This document shows, one piece after another, positions 29,868 to 39,476 of a DNA stretch of 64,000 bases. Within the stretch, counting starts at the first letter, position 1; every line of letters starts with the position of its first letter. The position numbers and the translations under genes were made by a program. The notes below the pieces were generated by a model. The model was not told the origin of the DNA. It did not search any database and worked only from the letters and a program-made list of their open reading frames with translations. The stretch comes from an uncultured Pelagibacteraceae bacterium (GTDB taxonomy: Bacteria; Pseudomonadota; Alphaproteobacteria; Pelagibacterales; Pelagibacteraceae), in assembly GCA_902556855.1 (NCBI GenBank), contig CACDXJ010000001.1, positions 62,001 through 126,000 on the forward strand, read 5' to 3'.

Positions 29868-30234
29868 ATTTATCAATTTTTAAGTACCTGCTATTCCTAA
29901 ATCTAATTATCACAGTAGCTAATGCAACAATTAAAATTGCTAAAGAGATATATATTAAATTAGTAGGATCACTTTCCTTGTCTTGTAAAATAATGAAACG
30001 AGCTAAGGCAGTAATCGCTATAACGAGTGGATAAGTGATTCTTACTGCGCGTGTTTCCCAATAAGATCTAACTAAACCAATTACCTCTATATAAATAAAC
30101 ATTAAAAGAAGATCAGCTAATGTTATATCTCTGTTATCGTACATCTCTTTCATTTCTAAAAAGAAAGCGATGATTGTTGAAATTAGTACGATTACAACTG
30201 CAACAAGTTGAATATTTCGAATCGAATTGTTCAT
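29848..30234 (-). CDS. Phosphate-starvation-inducible PsiE-like membrane protein
   Basis: Four hydrophobic helices; LADLLLMFIYIEVIGLVRSYWETRAVRITYPLVIAITALARFII. Confidence 0.8.
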   Translation of the reverse strand: MNNSIRNIQLVAVVIVLISTIIAFFLEMKEMYDNRDITLADLLLMFIYIEVIGLVRSYWETRAVRITYPLVIAITALARFIILQDKESDPTNLIYISLAILIVALATVIIRFRNSRYLKIDKSKAGEL

Positions 30235-30256
30235 CTATATTTAATGTATCAAAAAT

Positions 30257-31441
30257 TTAAGCTTTATTTAACTGTTTAGAGTGAAATTTTATAAAATTTT
30301 CAACTTTTCTCTTATTAAAAGTTTTGTTCTCTTCAAATGAAACTTTTTTCATTGAATAAGCTTTATTCTTTGTCCTTCTTGATAGAATTATTATATTTCC
30401 TTTATATAAACTGAGGATAATTTCCCCAGAAACATCTCTTCTTTTTTTGTCAATTATTTTTTGTAATTTTAATCTTCTTTTTGAAAACCAGTATCCATTG
30501 TAAACTAATTCAGCGTATTCTGGCATAATTCTCTCTTTTTCATGAGCCGTTTCTTTATCAAGGGTAACAGATTCGATTGCCCTATGTGCTGCATAAAGTA
30601 TCGTCCCGCCTGGTGTTTCATAAACACCTCTCGATTTGATCCCTATAAATCTGTTCTCAACTAAATCAACTCTACCTATTCCATTTTTCCCGGCTAAATT
30701 ATTTAATTTTTCCAAAAGTTTTTCTGGGCTAAGTCTTTTTCCGTTTATAGCCACAGGATCACTATTTTTGAAAGTTATTTTTACTTTAGTTTTTTTATTA
30801 GGTGCTTTTTCCAGTGATAAAGTTCTTTGAAAGACAAATTCTGGTGCGGAATTTTTAGGATTTTCTAAAACTTTACCCTCTGTTGAGGTATGGAAAATAT
30901 TATCATCTACCGAAAAGGGTGGAGCGCCCTTTTTATCCTTTGGAATTGGTATCTTATTCTTCTTTGCATATTTAATTAGATCAGCTCTAGACTGTAATTT
31001 CCATTCTCTCCAAGGAGCTATAGTTTTAATTTTTTTTCCACCAAAATAAGCATAACCAAGCTCAAATCTAACTTGGTCGTTTCCTTTCCCTGTAGCTCCA
31101 TGAGAAACCGCAAAAGCATTAAATTTTTTAGCAATAGAAATTTGTCTCCTTGCAATTAAAGGCCTAGCTATTGAGGTTCCTAATAAATAAACACCTTCGT
31201 AAACAGCGTGTGCTCTAATCATAGGAAAAACATAATCTTTAACAAAAACTTTTTTTAAATCTTCAATGATAATTTTTTTGACACCTAATCTTTTTGCGTT
31301 TTTTATAATCTTTTTTTTGTCAATTACTTGCCCGATATCAGAAGTGTAGGCGATTATTTCAGCTTTATATTTTTCTTGTAACCATCTTAAGATTACAGAT
31401 GTATCCAAACCACCTGAATAGGCTAAAACAATTTTTTTCAT
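30257..31441 (-). CDS. argG: Argininosuccinate synthase
   Basis: KIVLAYSGGLDTSVILRWL, HGATGKGNDQVRFE, ESVTLDKETAHEKE. Confidence 0.97.
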   Translation of the reverse strand: MKKIVLAYSGGLDTSVILRWLQEKYKAEIIAYTSDIGQVIDKKKIIKNAKRLGVKKIIIEDLKKVFVKDYVFPMIRAHAVYEGVYLLGTSIARPLIARRQISIAKKFNAFAVSHGATGKGNDQVRFELGYAYFGGKKIKTIAPWREWKLQSRADLIKYAKKNKIPIPKDKKGAPPFSVDDNIFHTSTEGKVLENPKNSAPEFVFQRTLSLEKAPNKKTKVKITFKNSDPVAINGKRLSPEKLLEKLNNLAGKNGIGRVDLVENRFIGIKSRGVYETPGGTILYAAHRAIESVTLDKETAHEKERIMPEYAELVYNGYWFSKRRLKLQKIIDKKRRDVSGEIILSLYKGNIIILSRRTKNKAYSMKKVSFEENKTFNKRKVENFIKFHSKQLNKA

Positions 31442-31942
31442 TTAACTGCAAGTTTTTTTTGCTGTATTATAAGCTTTTGTAAATCCCATCATAGAATAGT
31501 GGTCAGTTGTTTCTGCTCCATTTGTAGTTCTTGCCTTAACAATAATGTCTGTAGCCTTTTTCATTAGTTGAATAAACTTTTTTTCTTCTTGATCATCTAA
31601 CAGCCAGGCAAATTCTTTCTGAGAAAAAAAAGAGTATCTTCTTTTTCCAGAACTAGCAGTAACACTAGAAGTTTTATAATCATGACCACTTGTTAGGCTT
31701 ACTTCATCTTTAATCTCTTCTGACGGTCTAAAGGTGACAAATAATTTTGACTTATTTCTTTTTACAGCTGCAGGCGCCCTTTTTGTAGGAACAGTTTGTG
31801 CAAAACAAATTTTTCCTTTGTCAGTTTCCGCGACAAAACTTTCCCAATTTTTATATTTTCCAGTTGATCTAGGTGTAACAGCAAAAGCATTAACAGAGAA
31901 TATTATTAAGATTAAAGTTATCAAAATTTTTTTTAAAAGCAT
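31442..31942 (-). CDS. Invasion-associated locus B (IalB)-like secreted protein
   Basis: Signal peptide; WESFVAETDKGKICFAQT..., GAETTDHYSMMGFTKAYNTAKKTC. Confidence 0.75.
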   Translation of the reverse strand: MLLKKILITLILIIFSVNAFAVTPRSTGKYKNWESFVAETDKGKICFAQTVPTKRAPAAVKRNKSKLFVTFRPSEEIKDEVSLTSGHDYKTSSVTASSGKRRYSFFSQKEFAWLLDDQEEKKFIQLMKKATDIIVKARTTNGAETTDHYSMMGFTKAYNTAKKTCS

Positions 31943-31985
31943 ATTTTGTTTTTATACTAAAAATTATCTATTTCAATGCTTTGAA

Positions 31986-33023
31986 TTAAGGTGAAGGATT
32001 GGGATTTTTATTATGTATTTGATTAATTTTATCAATAATTTCTTCGGACAATTCAATATTAATACTAGCAATATTTTCTTTTAATTGTTCCATAGTAGTT
32101 GCGCCTATAATATTACTAGTAACAAATGGTCTTGAATTAACAAAAGATTGAGCTAGTTGAACCATAGTTAAATTGTTTTCTTCTGCTAGTTTAAAATAAT
32201 CATCATAGGCTCTCATAGCCAAAGGGTTTAAATGTCTCTCCCAACCTTTAAATAATGCCTGACGAGAATTTTTCGGCATTTGCCCATTTCTATATTTTCC
32301 GGAAAGTGCACCTGCAGCAAGAGGATAGTAGACTAGTAAACCACATTTCTCTCGGATAGAAATTTCAGACATTCCTATCTCATAAGTCCTATTAACTAAG
32401 TTATATGGATTTTGAATAGACATCATTCTTGGAAGTTTTTTACTTTTTGATAATTCAATATACTTTGAAAGACCATATGGAGTTTCATTAGACATACCAA
32501 TGTACCTAATTTTTCCACTCTTAATAAATTTTTCTAAAGCTTCAAGTATGCTTTCGAAACTATTCCACTTTCCTTCATTTTCATTTACAAAATAATCTCT
32601 TCTTCCAAAAAAATTTGTTGATCTTTCTGGCCAATGCAACTGATACAAATCAATATAATCTGTTTTTAGTCTTTTCAGACTTCCTTCGATTGCTTCACCA
32701 ATTTTTTTTTCATTAAAATTATTTCCACCTCCTCTTATCCAATCACATCCAGGCCCAGCAACTTTTGAAGCTAAAATAATTTTCTCTCTATTTTTTCTTT
32801 TTTCAAACCAGTTACCAATTATAACTTCAGTTTTTCCGTAAGAATCTGAATTAGGAGGAACAGAATAAATTTCAGCAGTATCAAAAAAGTTTATTCCTGC
32901 ATCAACAGAGTAATCCATTTGTTCAAATGCGTCTTTTTCGGAATTTTGAGTGCCCCAAGTCATCGTGCCAAGACAAATTAAACTTACGTCTAAGTCAGTA
33001 GTGCCTAGTTTTTTAAATTTCAT
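31986..33023 (-). CDS. Aldo/keto reductase
   Basis: KKLGTTDLDVSLICLGTMTWG, FFDTAEIYSVPP, YIDLYQLHWP, YIGMSNETPYGL. Confidence 0.94.
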   Translation of the reverse strand: MKFKKLGTTDLDVSLICLGTMTWGTQNSEKDAFEQMDYSVDAGINFFDTAEIYSVPPNSDSYGKTEVIIGNWFEKRKNREKIILASKVAGPGCDWIRGGGNNFNEKKIGEAIEGSLKRLKTDYIDLYQLHWPERSTNFFGRRDYFVNENEGKWNSFESILEALEKFIKSGKIRYIGMSNETPYGLSKYIELSKSKKLPRMMSIQNPYNLVNRTYEIGMSEISIREKCGLLVYYPLAAGALSGKYRNGQMPKNSRQALFKGWERHLNPLAMRAYDDYFKLAEENNLTMVQLAQSFVNSRPFVTSNIIGATTMEQLKENIASINIELSEEIIDKINQIHNKNPNPSP

Positions 33024-33103
33024 AAAATACTATTAATTATAATTGTTTTTTAGGTCAATTTTTACCTATTGAAAAGTATTTAAAAAAACTTATATATTTA
33101 AGT

Positions 33104-33856
33104 ATGGAAATTAATAAACAAAGATCGACAGTTCGTTCTTCAGCCTCTGAAGCTATTTTAGATCAAGGATTAAGATCTTACATGCTTAAGGTCTATAACT
33201 ATATGGCGTCTGGTGTGTTACTTACTGGATTTGTTGCTTTATTATTTTTTAAAATGGCCGTTGTTACTTCAGCTGAAGGCCAAATAATTGGACTAACTAA
33301 CTTTGGTAATACAATTTATGCCTCAGGTTTAAAATGGGTAATTATGTTAGCTCCGCTAGCAATTGTTTTTTATATGAGTTTTGGAATAGCAAAGATGTCT
33401 GCAGCAAAAGCTCAAACAACCTTTTGGATATTTGCTGCTTTAATGGGCGCTTCTCTTTCATCTATTTTTTTAATTTACACAGGAGCGAGCATAACTAGAG
33501 TTTTCTTTATTACTGCAGGTACATTTGGAGCAATGAGTATATACGGTTATACTACTAAAAGAGATTTAACGAAAATGGGTTCATTTTTAATGATGGGTCT
33601 GTTTGGAATTATAATTGCTTCTCTTGTAAATATTTTTATGAAATCTTCTATGATGTATTTTGTAATTTCAATCATCGGAGTTTTAGTTTTTGTTGGCTTA
33701 ACAGCTTATGATACTCAAAAAATTAAAAACATGTATTTAGTAAGTGACAGCGGAGAGCTAATAGGTAAAAAAGCTGTTATGGGAGCTTTAACACTTTATT
33801 TAGATTTCATAAATCTATTTATAATGCTCCTAAGACTTTTTGGTCAAAGAAGATAA
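33104..33856 (+). CDS. Bax inhibitor-1/YccA family membrane protein
   Basis: YMLKVYNYMASGVLLTGFVALLFF...GLTAYDTQKIK...ALTLYLDFINLFIMLLRLFGQRR. Confidence 0.95.
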   Translation: MEINKQRSTVRSSASEAILDQGLRSYMLKVYNYMASGVLLTGFVALLFFKMAVVTSAEGQIIGLTNFGNTIYASGLKWVIMLAPLAIVFYMSFGIAKMSAAKAQTTFWIFAALMGASLSSIFLIYTGASITRVFFITAGTFGAMSIYGYTTKRDLTKMGSFLMMGLFGIIIASLVNIFMKSSMMYFVISIIGVLVFVGLTAYDTQKIKNMYLVSDSGELIGKKAVMGALTLYLDFINLFIMLLRLFGQRR

Positions 33857-34204
33857 TCATTTAACCACTCTGAGTTTATTCCAACTAGTTTTATTTATAA
33901 GTTGATTTAGGTTTTCTGACTTTTTAATTACATTTCCATCTTTATCCTTAATAAAGAACTTTTCATTATAATAATTTGGCTTAAGATTTTTAGCTATTTT
34001 CAGCACAGGTTTTTCAGAAGCCCTTTGGTATACATTAAATGATACTTCCTTATTCCCTGAAGAAAAAGAGTAATCTTTCCATGAACCATTTGAAACCATC
34101 TTTGCATATAGGTTTAATATGCATTGAAGCTCTGTTTTAATAAAAAATATTTCTTTTTCCTTTTTATTGAAATCATTATTTACTATTAATCTAATTTTTT
34201 TCAT
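33857..34204 (-). CDS. DUF2794-like protein
   Basis: KKEIFFIKTELQCILNLYAKMVSNGSWKDYSFSSGNKEVSFNVYQRASEKPVLKIAK. Confidence 0.8.
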   Translation of the reverse strand: MKKIRLIVNNDFNKKEKEIFFIKTELQCILNLYAKMVSNGSWKDYSFSSGNKEVSFNVYQRASEKPVLKIAKNLKPNYYNEKFFIKDKDGNVIKKSENLNQLINKTSWNKLRVVK

Positions 34205-34746
34205 ATTTTGTATTTATTAATTAGCGGTATTTGAAAAGCAGTGAATATAAATGTGATAGGGAGAATACCCCAAACCTTGAAATTTACCCAAGTGGCTTCT
34301 GGTTGTGTTCTCCAAACAATTTCATTCAGGATAGCTAAAAAAATAAAAAAATAAGCCCATCTAAAATTCAATTTGCTCCAACCAATATCATTTAATTGAA
34401 AAGCTGTTTGCAAAAAGAATTTAAGAAAGTTTTTGTGAAAAAAAACTTTACTTACAATTAATGTTATAGCAAATATTATATTCACAACTGTTGGCTTCAT
34501 GTAAATGAAGATTGGATTATTAAAGTATAATGTTAGTCCCCCAAAGAGTGTAATTATTACTCCACCAACAAGTGGAACAAATGGAACTTTCTTTTCTAAG
34601 AGGTACATTATTGCAACGGCTAAGAGTGTTGCAATTATTAAAGGCGGTATAGCAACTGTAAGATTATTACCGCTTTTATAGTAAATAATGAAAAAAATTA
34701 ATAATGGCCCAAAGTCAGTGATGAATTTTAAAAATGACTTATTCAC
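34201..34746 (-). CDS. Intracellular septation protein A family (YciB/IspZ)
   Basis: FLKFITDFGPLLIFFIIYYKSG...LNDIGWSKLNFRWAYFFIFLAILNEIVWR. Confidence 0.92.
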   Translation of the reverse strand: MNKSFLKFITDFGPLLIFFIIYYKSGNNLTVAIPPLIIATLLAVAIMYLLEKKVPFVPLVGGVIITLFGGLTLYFNNPIFIYMKPTVVNIIFAITLIVSKVFFHKNFLKFFLQTAFQLNDIGWSKLNFRWAYFFIFLAILNEIVWRTQPEATWVNFKVWGILPITFIFTAFQIPLINKYKI

Positions 34747-34823
34747 AAAAAAGAGACTAACATATTATAAAATTTTAACAAATTAGATATTGATTTTAAC
34801 TAAAAAATTACTAACTATAAGAT

Positions 34824-35147
34824 ATGGCAACAAGCAATAATGCAAAATTTTCAATCGGTGAAGTTGTTAAACATCGTCATTTTGATTTCAGAGGCGTTAT
34901 TTATGACGTAGATTTCGAATTTAATAATTCTGAGGAGTGGTACCAGTCGATACCTAAAGAGGTGCGACCAAGAAAAGATCAACCATTTTATCATTTACTC
35001 GCTGAAAGTAATGACGTTACTTATGAAGCCTACGTTTCTGAACAAAATTTATTGCTTGATAAATCAAAAGAACCTGTGAAGCATCCACTAATAGAGGAAA
35101 TTTTCTCAGGCAAAAAAGGCGCAAGTTACTTTAAAATTTCTAATTAA
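34824..35147 (+). CDS. hspQ: Heat shock protein HspQ
   Basis: FSIGEVVKHRHFDFRGVIYDVDFEF...RPRKDQPFYHLLAES...AYVSEQNLL. Confidence 0.93.
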   Translation: MATSNNAKFSIGEVVKHRHFDFRGVIYDVDFEFNNSEEWYQSIPKEVRPRKDQPFYHLLAESNDVTYEAYVSEQNLLLDKSKEPVKHPLIEEIFSGKKGASYFKISN

Positions 35148-35190
35148 AAAATATTCGCCTAAAATTTAACAATATTTACTCAAATCTGGG

Positions 35191-35283
35191 ACACAGAGAT
35201 ACTCTATATATTATGTGTTTTAGCCTAATTGGGAATAAACCTCTTACATTACTCCCTCCCATTCCCAGTTGGGCTTATAATAG
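35191..35283 (+). ncRNA. Putative structured RNA/hairpin between hspQ and ccmC
   Basis: 15-bp stem AGCCTAATTGGGAAT/ATTCCCAGTTGGGCT (two G-U wobbles) closing a 24-nt CU-rich loop, with extra flanking complementarity TCTA..TTAT/ATAATAGA. Confidence 0.5.
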
Positions 35284-35321
35284 AACTTCACAAAAAAAAA
35301 TTATTATAGTAGTTAAAGCTC

Positions 35322-36029
35322 ATGTTTAATTTTTTTTATAATAGTAATTTATTCAATTGGATTGAAAAGCTCATCAATTTTATTAACTCAATATTTTTTG
35401 TGTTGCTTTTAGCAGCATTATCCTTCGCATTAATTTTTTCACCTCCTGATTATTTGCAGGGAGATAGTGTAAGAATAATGTATGTACATGTTCCCTCAGC
35501 ATGGATTGGTTTAGCTTCCTTTTCTTCAATTGCAATATTATCCATTGCACATTTTATTTTTAAAATTAAAAATATTAAATTAATAACTAAAAGCATCGCT
35601 CCGATAGGATTAATGTTTACCTGTCTAGCATTAGTTACAGGCTCTATTTGGGGTCAACCAACATGGGGAACATGGTGGGCTTGGGATGCTCGAATAACAT
35701 CAATGTTTATCCTTGCTCTTTTTTATATTGGATTTATCTCAACTCACAAATTTATTTCAGATGAAAACAAAGCAAACAAAATTTCTAGTATTATTGCAAT
35801 AATAGGACTAATCAATGTTCCTATAATTAAGTACTCGGTTGATTGGTGGAATACACTTCATCAACCTGCCAGTATTAAGTTAACTGGAGAGAGCTCAATC
35901 CATTCTTCTATGTTAATGCCATTATTGTTAATGTTTTTTGTCTTAATATTGTATTGTGCGCTAATTTTTCTGATGAAATACAAGACAGAAATCATTAGAA
36001 TAAAGAAAAAAAACTTGAAAAGATTATGA
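35322..36029 (+). CDS. ccmC: Heme exporter protein CcmC
   Basis: YVHVPSAWIG, WGQPTWGTWWAWDARITSM, LHQPASI. Confidence 0.96.
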   Translation: MFNFFYNSNLFNWIEKLINFINSIFFVLLLAALSFALIFSPPDYLQGDSVRIMYVHVPSAWIGLASFSSIAILSIAHFIFKIKNIKLITKSIAPIGLMFTCLALVTGSIWGQPTWGTWWAWDARITSMFILALFYIGFISTHKFISDENKANKISSIIAIIGLINVPIIKYSVDWWNTLHQPASIKLTGESSIHSSMLMPLLLMFFVLILYCALIFLMKYKTEIIRIKKKNLKRL

Positions 36030-36259
36030 TACAAAATTTTTTATCAATGAATGGCTACGGTTTATTTGTATGGGGGTCTTTCGCAATTACCTTTATTGCA
36101 TGTGGATTGCTTTACTACAGAACGTTCAAAACACTTAAAAAGTACGAAAGAGATTTTGCGAAAGAGATTAATGAGCTTTCGGCGGAGAGAAAGAAAATAG
36201 TTATCGAGAATTCAAAAATAGCTTCACAAGTTCTATCCTCATCTAATAAAACTATTTAA
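36026..36259 (+). CDS. ccmD: Heme exporter protein CcmD
   Basis: Short single-TM ORF MNGYGLFVWGSFAITFIACGLLYYRTFKTLKKYE between ccmC and ccmE. Confidence 0.88.
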   Translation: MIQNFLSMNGYGLFVWGSFAITFIACGLLYYRTFKTLKKYERDFAKEINELSAERKKIVIENSKIASQVLSSSNKTI

Positions 36260-36267
36260 AGCAGTTA

Positions 36268-36696
36268 ATGCTTCCAAAAAAAGTAAAAAAAAGAGCATCA
36301 CTCTTAGCCATAACGTTACTAGTTACGGTAATTGGAATATTTTTTATACTTCAATCATTAAACAAAAATATCTTATATTTCAAATCCCCTACAGATATAA
36401 AAAATAACCAAAATATTAATTTCGATAAAAAAATTAGAGTAGGAGGAATGGTTAAAAAAAATTCATTGATAATTAAAGAGGAAGAAATAAAGTTTATAAT
36501 CACTGATTTTAACAACGAGCTAAATATTAGCTTCAGCGGTACAGTTCCAAATTTATTTTCTGAGGAAAAAGGTGTTGTTGCTGAAGGAAAATTACAAGAT
36601 AAGACTTTTTTTATAGCCGATAGAATTTTGGCAAAACACGATGAAAATTACATGCCTCCAGAATTAAAAGATATAATGAAAAAAAATGCTAAGTAA
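36268..36696 (+). CDS. ccmE: Cytochrome c-type biogenesis protein CcmE
   Basis: RVGGMVKKNSL, VVAEGKL, AKHDENYMPPEL heme-chaperone motif. Confidence 0.95.
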   Translation: MLPKKVKKRASLLAITLLVTVIGIFFILQSLNKNILYFKSPTDIKNNQNINFDKKIRVGGMVKKNSLIIKEEEIKFIITDFNNELNISFSGTVPNLFSEEKGVVAEGKLQDKTFFIADRILAKHDENYMPPELKDIMKKNAK

Positions 36697-38566
36697 CTTA
36701 GGAAATATATTATTATTTTTAAATGTAATTTTAAGTTTAAGTATTATTTATACTGCGAACAGAAATCTAAAAATATCTGGAGGCGTGGATAAAAATATCT
36801 TTCAATTAAGTTTAATTCAGAGCACCTCAATCATTATTTGTTTTTTTGTTTTGATAACCGCTTTTATTGTATCAGATTTTTCTTTAACCACCGTTTATCA
36901 AAACTCACACTCTTTGAAACCTTTATTTTATAAGATCGCAGGAACATGGGGAAACCATGAAGGCAGTTTATTGCTTTGGGCTATCATTCTCTCAATATTT
37001 TCTTTTTTATTCTTAGTCTACAATAAAGATCACCCAAAAAAATTTAGACTTTTAACTTTAATAATTCAAAACATACTAATCCTTGGTTTCCTTTTTTTTA
37101 TTCTTTTTAATTCAAATCCTTTTAGTAAAATTTCTCCAATTCCATCAGAAGGTCTTGGTTTAAATCCAATATTACAAGATCCCGCTTTAGCTATTCATCC
37201 TCCACTTCTTTATGTAGGTTTTGTTGGTGCATCTATTTATTTTTCAGCAGCAATAGCATCGCTAATTACTAATTATTCAGAAAAATCATTTTCTCTTTCT
37301 ATTAAAAATTGGGTTTTAATATCATGGTGTTTTCAAACACTCGGAATTCTTGTTGGTTCTATATGGGCCTATTATGAATTGGGCTGGGGAGGATTTTGGT
37401 TTTGGGATCCAGTAGAAAATGCCTCTTTGTTACCTTGGTTTGCTATGACAGCTTTATTTCACTCATTAATTGTTTTTGAAAAAAGAAATTTATTTTATTT
37501 TTGGGTAATTATCCTCTGTTTGATTACTTTTACTTTAAGTGTTACTGGAACTTTCTTAGTAAGATCTGGTATTTTAAATTCTGTTCACACATTTGCGAGC
37601 GATCCAACCAGAGGGATTTATATATTAATATTTTTAAGTTTAATGATATTTGGTTCTATTTTTCTCCTTTTTCAAAAGTATAAAAAAGAAAATTATGATT
37701 TAAATCGGAATAGTAAAGAAACATTCATTTTAGTTAATAACTGGTTTATGATGTTTTATTTAATTACCGTTTTGCTAGGAACTATTTACCCAATTTTTAC
37801 TGATGCTTTAACAGATAACAAAATTTCGGTAGGCCCACCTTTTTACAATGCAATTATATTTCCAGTAGTTGTTATATTTCTTCTTTTTATGGCCTTAGGA
37901 CCAAAAGCAAAATGGATAAAAAACAAATTCGAAAACATTAGAATTTATTTTTTTATATTAGCTGGCGCGATTAGTTTAAATTTAGCAATAATCTTTTTCT
38001 TTAAAAGCTATTCCCTTTTATCTAATTTTATTATTATTAGTGCTCTATTTTTGATCATTTCCTCTTTAATAGATATAGCAAAAGCTCTTAAAAGAAATAA
38101 ATTAGATTTTGCTCGAATTATTTCACATACGTCTTTTGGTTTTTTAGTCTTATTCATCGGGCTGAATGATATTTTCTCATTGGAAAAAGATTATAATATT
38201 AAATTAGGGGAAACAAAAAAATTTGAGAATTACTCTATTCAATTACAGAATTTAGATTTAAAAAATTACAAAAATTATCAGGCGGTTATTGGAAAATTAG
38301 AAATAAAAAATATAAATTCAAACCAAACTAATATTTTAAATCCAGAAATAAGAATTTACAATAAGCCCAAAACTTTAACTTATGAAGCAGCTATTAAAAC
38401 CAGTTTAATAAAAGATTATTATTTAACCATGAGCAATATTGATAGATCAGATTATTACAACATTAAATTTCAAAAAAAACCATTAATGGTTTGGATTTGG
38501 ATATCGGTAATTATGATTGTTGTTGGTGGTTCAATAAGATTATTTAATAATGCAAAAAATAATTAA
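36686..38566 (+). CDS. ccmF: Cytochrome c-type biogenesis protein CcmF
   Basis: GTWGNHEGSLLLWAIILS, WAYYELGWGGFWFWDPVENASLLPW. Confidence 0.97.
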   Translation: MLSNLGNILLFLNVILSLSIIYTANRNLKISGGVDKNIFQLSLIQSTSIIICFFVLITAFIVSDFSLTTVYQNSHSLKPLFYKIAGTWGNHEGSLLLWAIILSIFSFLFLVYNKDHPKKFRLLTLIIQNILILGFLFFILFNSNPFSKISPIPSEGLGLNPILQDPALAIHPPLLYVGFVGASIYFSAAIASLITNYSEKSFSLSIKNWVLISWCFQTLGILVGSIWAYYELGWGGFWFWDPVENASLLPWFAMTALFHSLIVFEKRNLFYFWVIILCLITFTLSVTGTFLVRSGILNSVHTFASDPTRGIYILIFLSLMIFGSIFLLFQKYKKENYDLNRNSKETFILVNNWFMMFYLITVLLGTIYPIFTDALTDNKISVGPPFYNAIIFPVVVIFLLFMALGPKAKWIKNKFENIRIYFFILAGAISLNLAIIFFFKSYSLLSNFIIISALFLIISSLIDIAKALKRNKLDFARIISHTSFGFLVLFIGLNDIFSLEKDYNIKLGETKKFENYSIQLQNLDLKNYKNYQAVIGKLEIKNINSNQTNILNPEIRIYNKPKTLTYEAAIKTSLIKDYYLTMSNIDRSDYYNIKFQKKPLMVWIWISVIMIVVGGSIRLFNNAKNN

Positions 38567-39065
38567 GATAGTAATTTTATTCATATTTATATTTGTAATA
38601 GGAATATTTTATATAAGTCTTACAAGAGATACTAATTATAATACTTCAAGTTTAATAAATAAGGAGACGCCTGAATTCAAAATTATTTCTTTTGATGACT
38701 TAAATTACTATACAAAAGATGACATAAAAAAAAATAATTATACACTAATAAATTTTTGGGCATCGTGGTGTGCACCTTGCAAAGTTGAACATCCTATATT
38801 AATGAAACTATCTCAAACTAAAAATTTAGTGATACTAGGTATCAATTTTAAGGATAAAGAGCCCCAAGCTAAAATATTTTTAAGTGAGCTAGGTAATCCT
38901 TATGATTTATTAGCGAAAGACAAAAATGGCAAACACTCAGTAAAGTTTGGTATTTATGGAATTCCAGAAAGTATATTAATAAATAAAGAATTAATGATTA
39001 TACAAAAATTTGTAGGACCACTATCAGTTGATGATTATAATAATATTATTAAAATTATAGAGTAA
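38550..39065 (+). CDS. ccmG: Thiol:disulfide interchange protein CcmG/DsbE
   Basis: LINFWASWCAPCKVEHPIL thioredoxin motif; KFGIYGIPESILI. Confidence 0.94.
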   Translation: MQKIIKIVILFIFIFVIGIFYISLTRDTNYNTSSLINKETPEFKIISFDDLNYYTKDDIKKNNYTLINFWASWCAPCKVEHPILMKLSQTKNLVILGINFKDKEPQAKIFLSELGNPYDLLAKDKNGKHSVKFGIYGIPESILINKELMIIQKFVGPLSVDDYNNIIKIIE

Positions 39066-39067
39066 TT

Positions 39068-39427
39068 ATGAAACTAAATTTATTTTTATTACTATTTATT
39101 TTTTTTTCAAAATTTTCTTTTGCAGCAGAGAAGAATGTTGACCCAAATTTAATTCATAAAAATTTGCGTTGTTTAGTTTGCCAGGGTCAATCTATATCAG
39201 ACTCAAATTCTGATTTTGCGCAGACAATAAAATTGGTCGTGAAAGATTTAATTGATGAGGGCAAAACAGAAGACGAAATTTATGAATTTATGTCTGAAAA
39301 ATATGGAGACTGGATTGTGTTCAAACCTCAATTTAATACTCAAAATTCCTTGTTATGGATTTTGCCTTATATAGCACTAATTTTTGGAGGGTTTTTCATT
39401 TTCTCTTTTCTAAAAAAAAGACAATAA
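39068..39427 (+). CDS. ccmH: Cytochrome c-type biogenesis protein CcmH
   Basis: Signal peptide; LRCLVCQGQSISDSNSDFAQ, EKYGDWIVFKP. Confidence 0.95.
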   Translation: MKLNLFLLLFIFFSKFSFAAEKNVDPNLIHKNLRCLVCQGQSISDSNSDFAQTIKLVVKDLIDEGKTEDEIYEFMSEKYGDWIVFKPQFNTQNSLLWILPYIALIFGGFFIFSFLKKRQ

Positions 39428-39476
39428 AGCACTAAAGGAAACTGTACATATTAAACATTTAGTTGTATTTTTTTAT

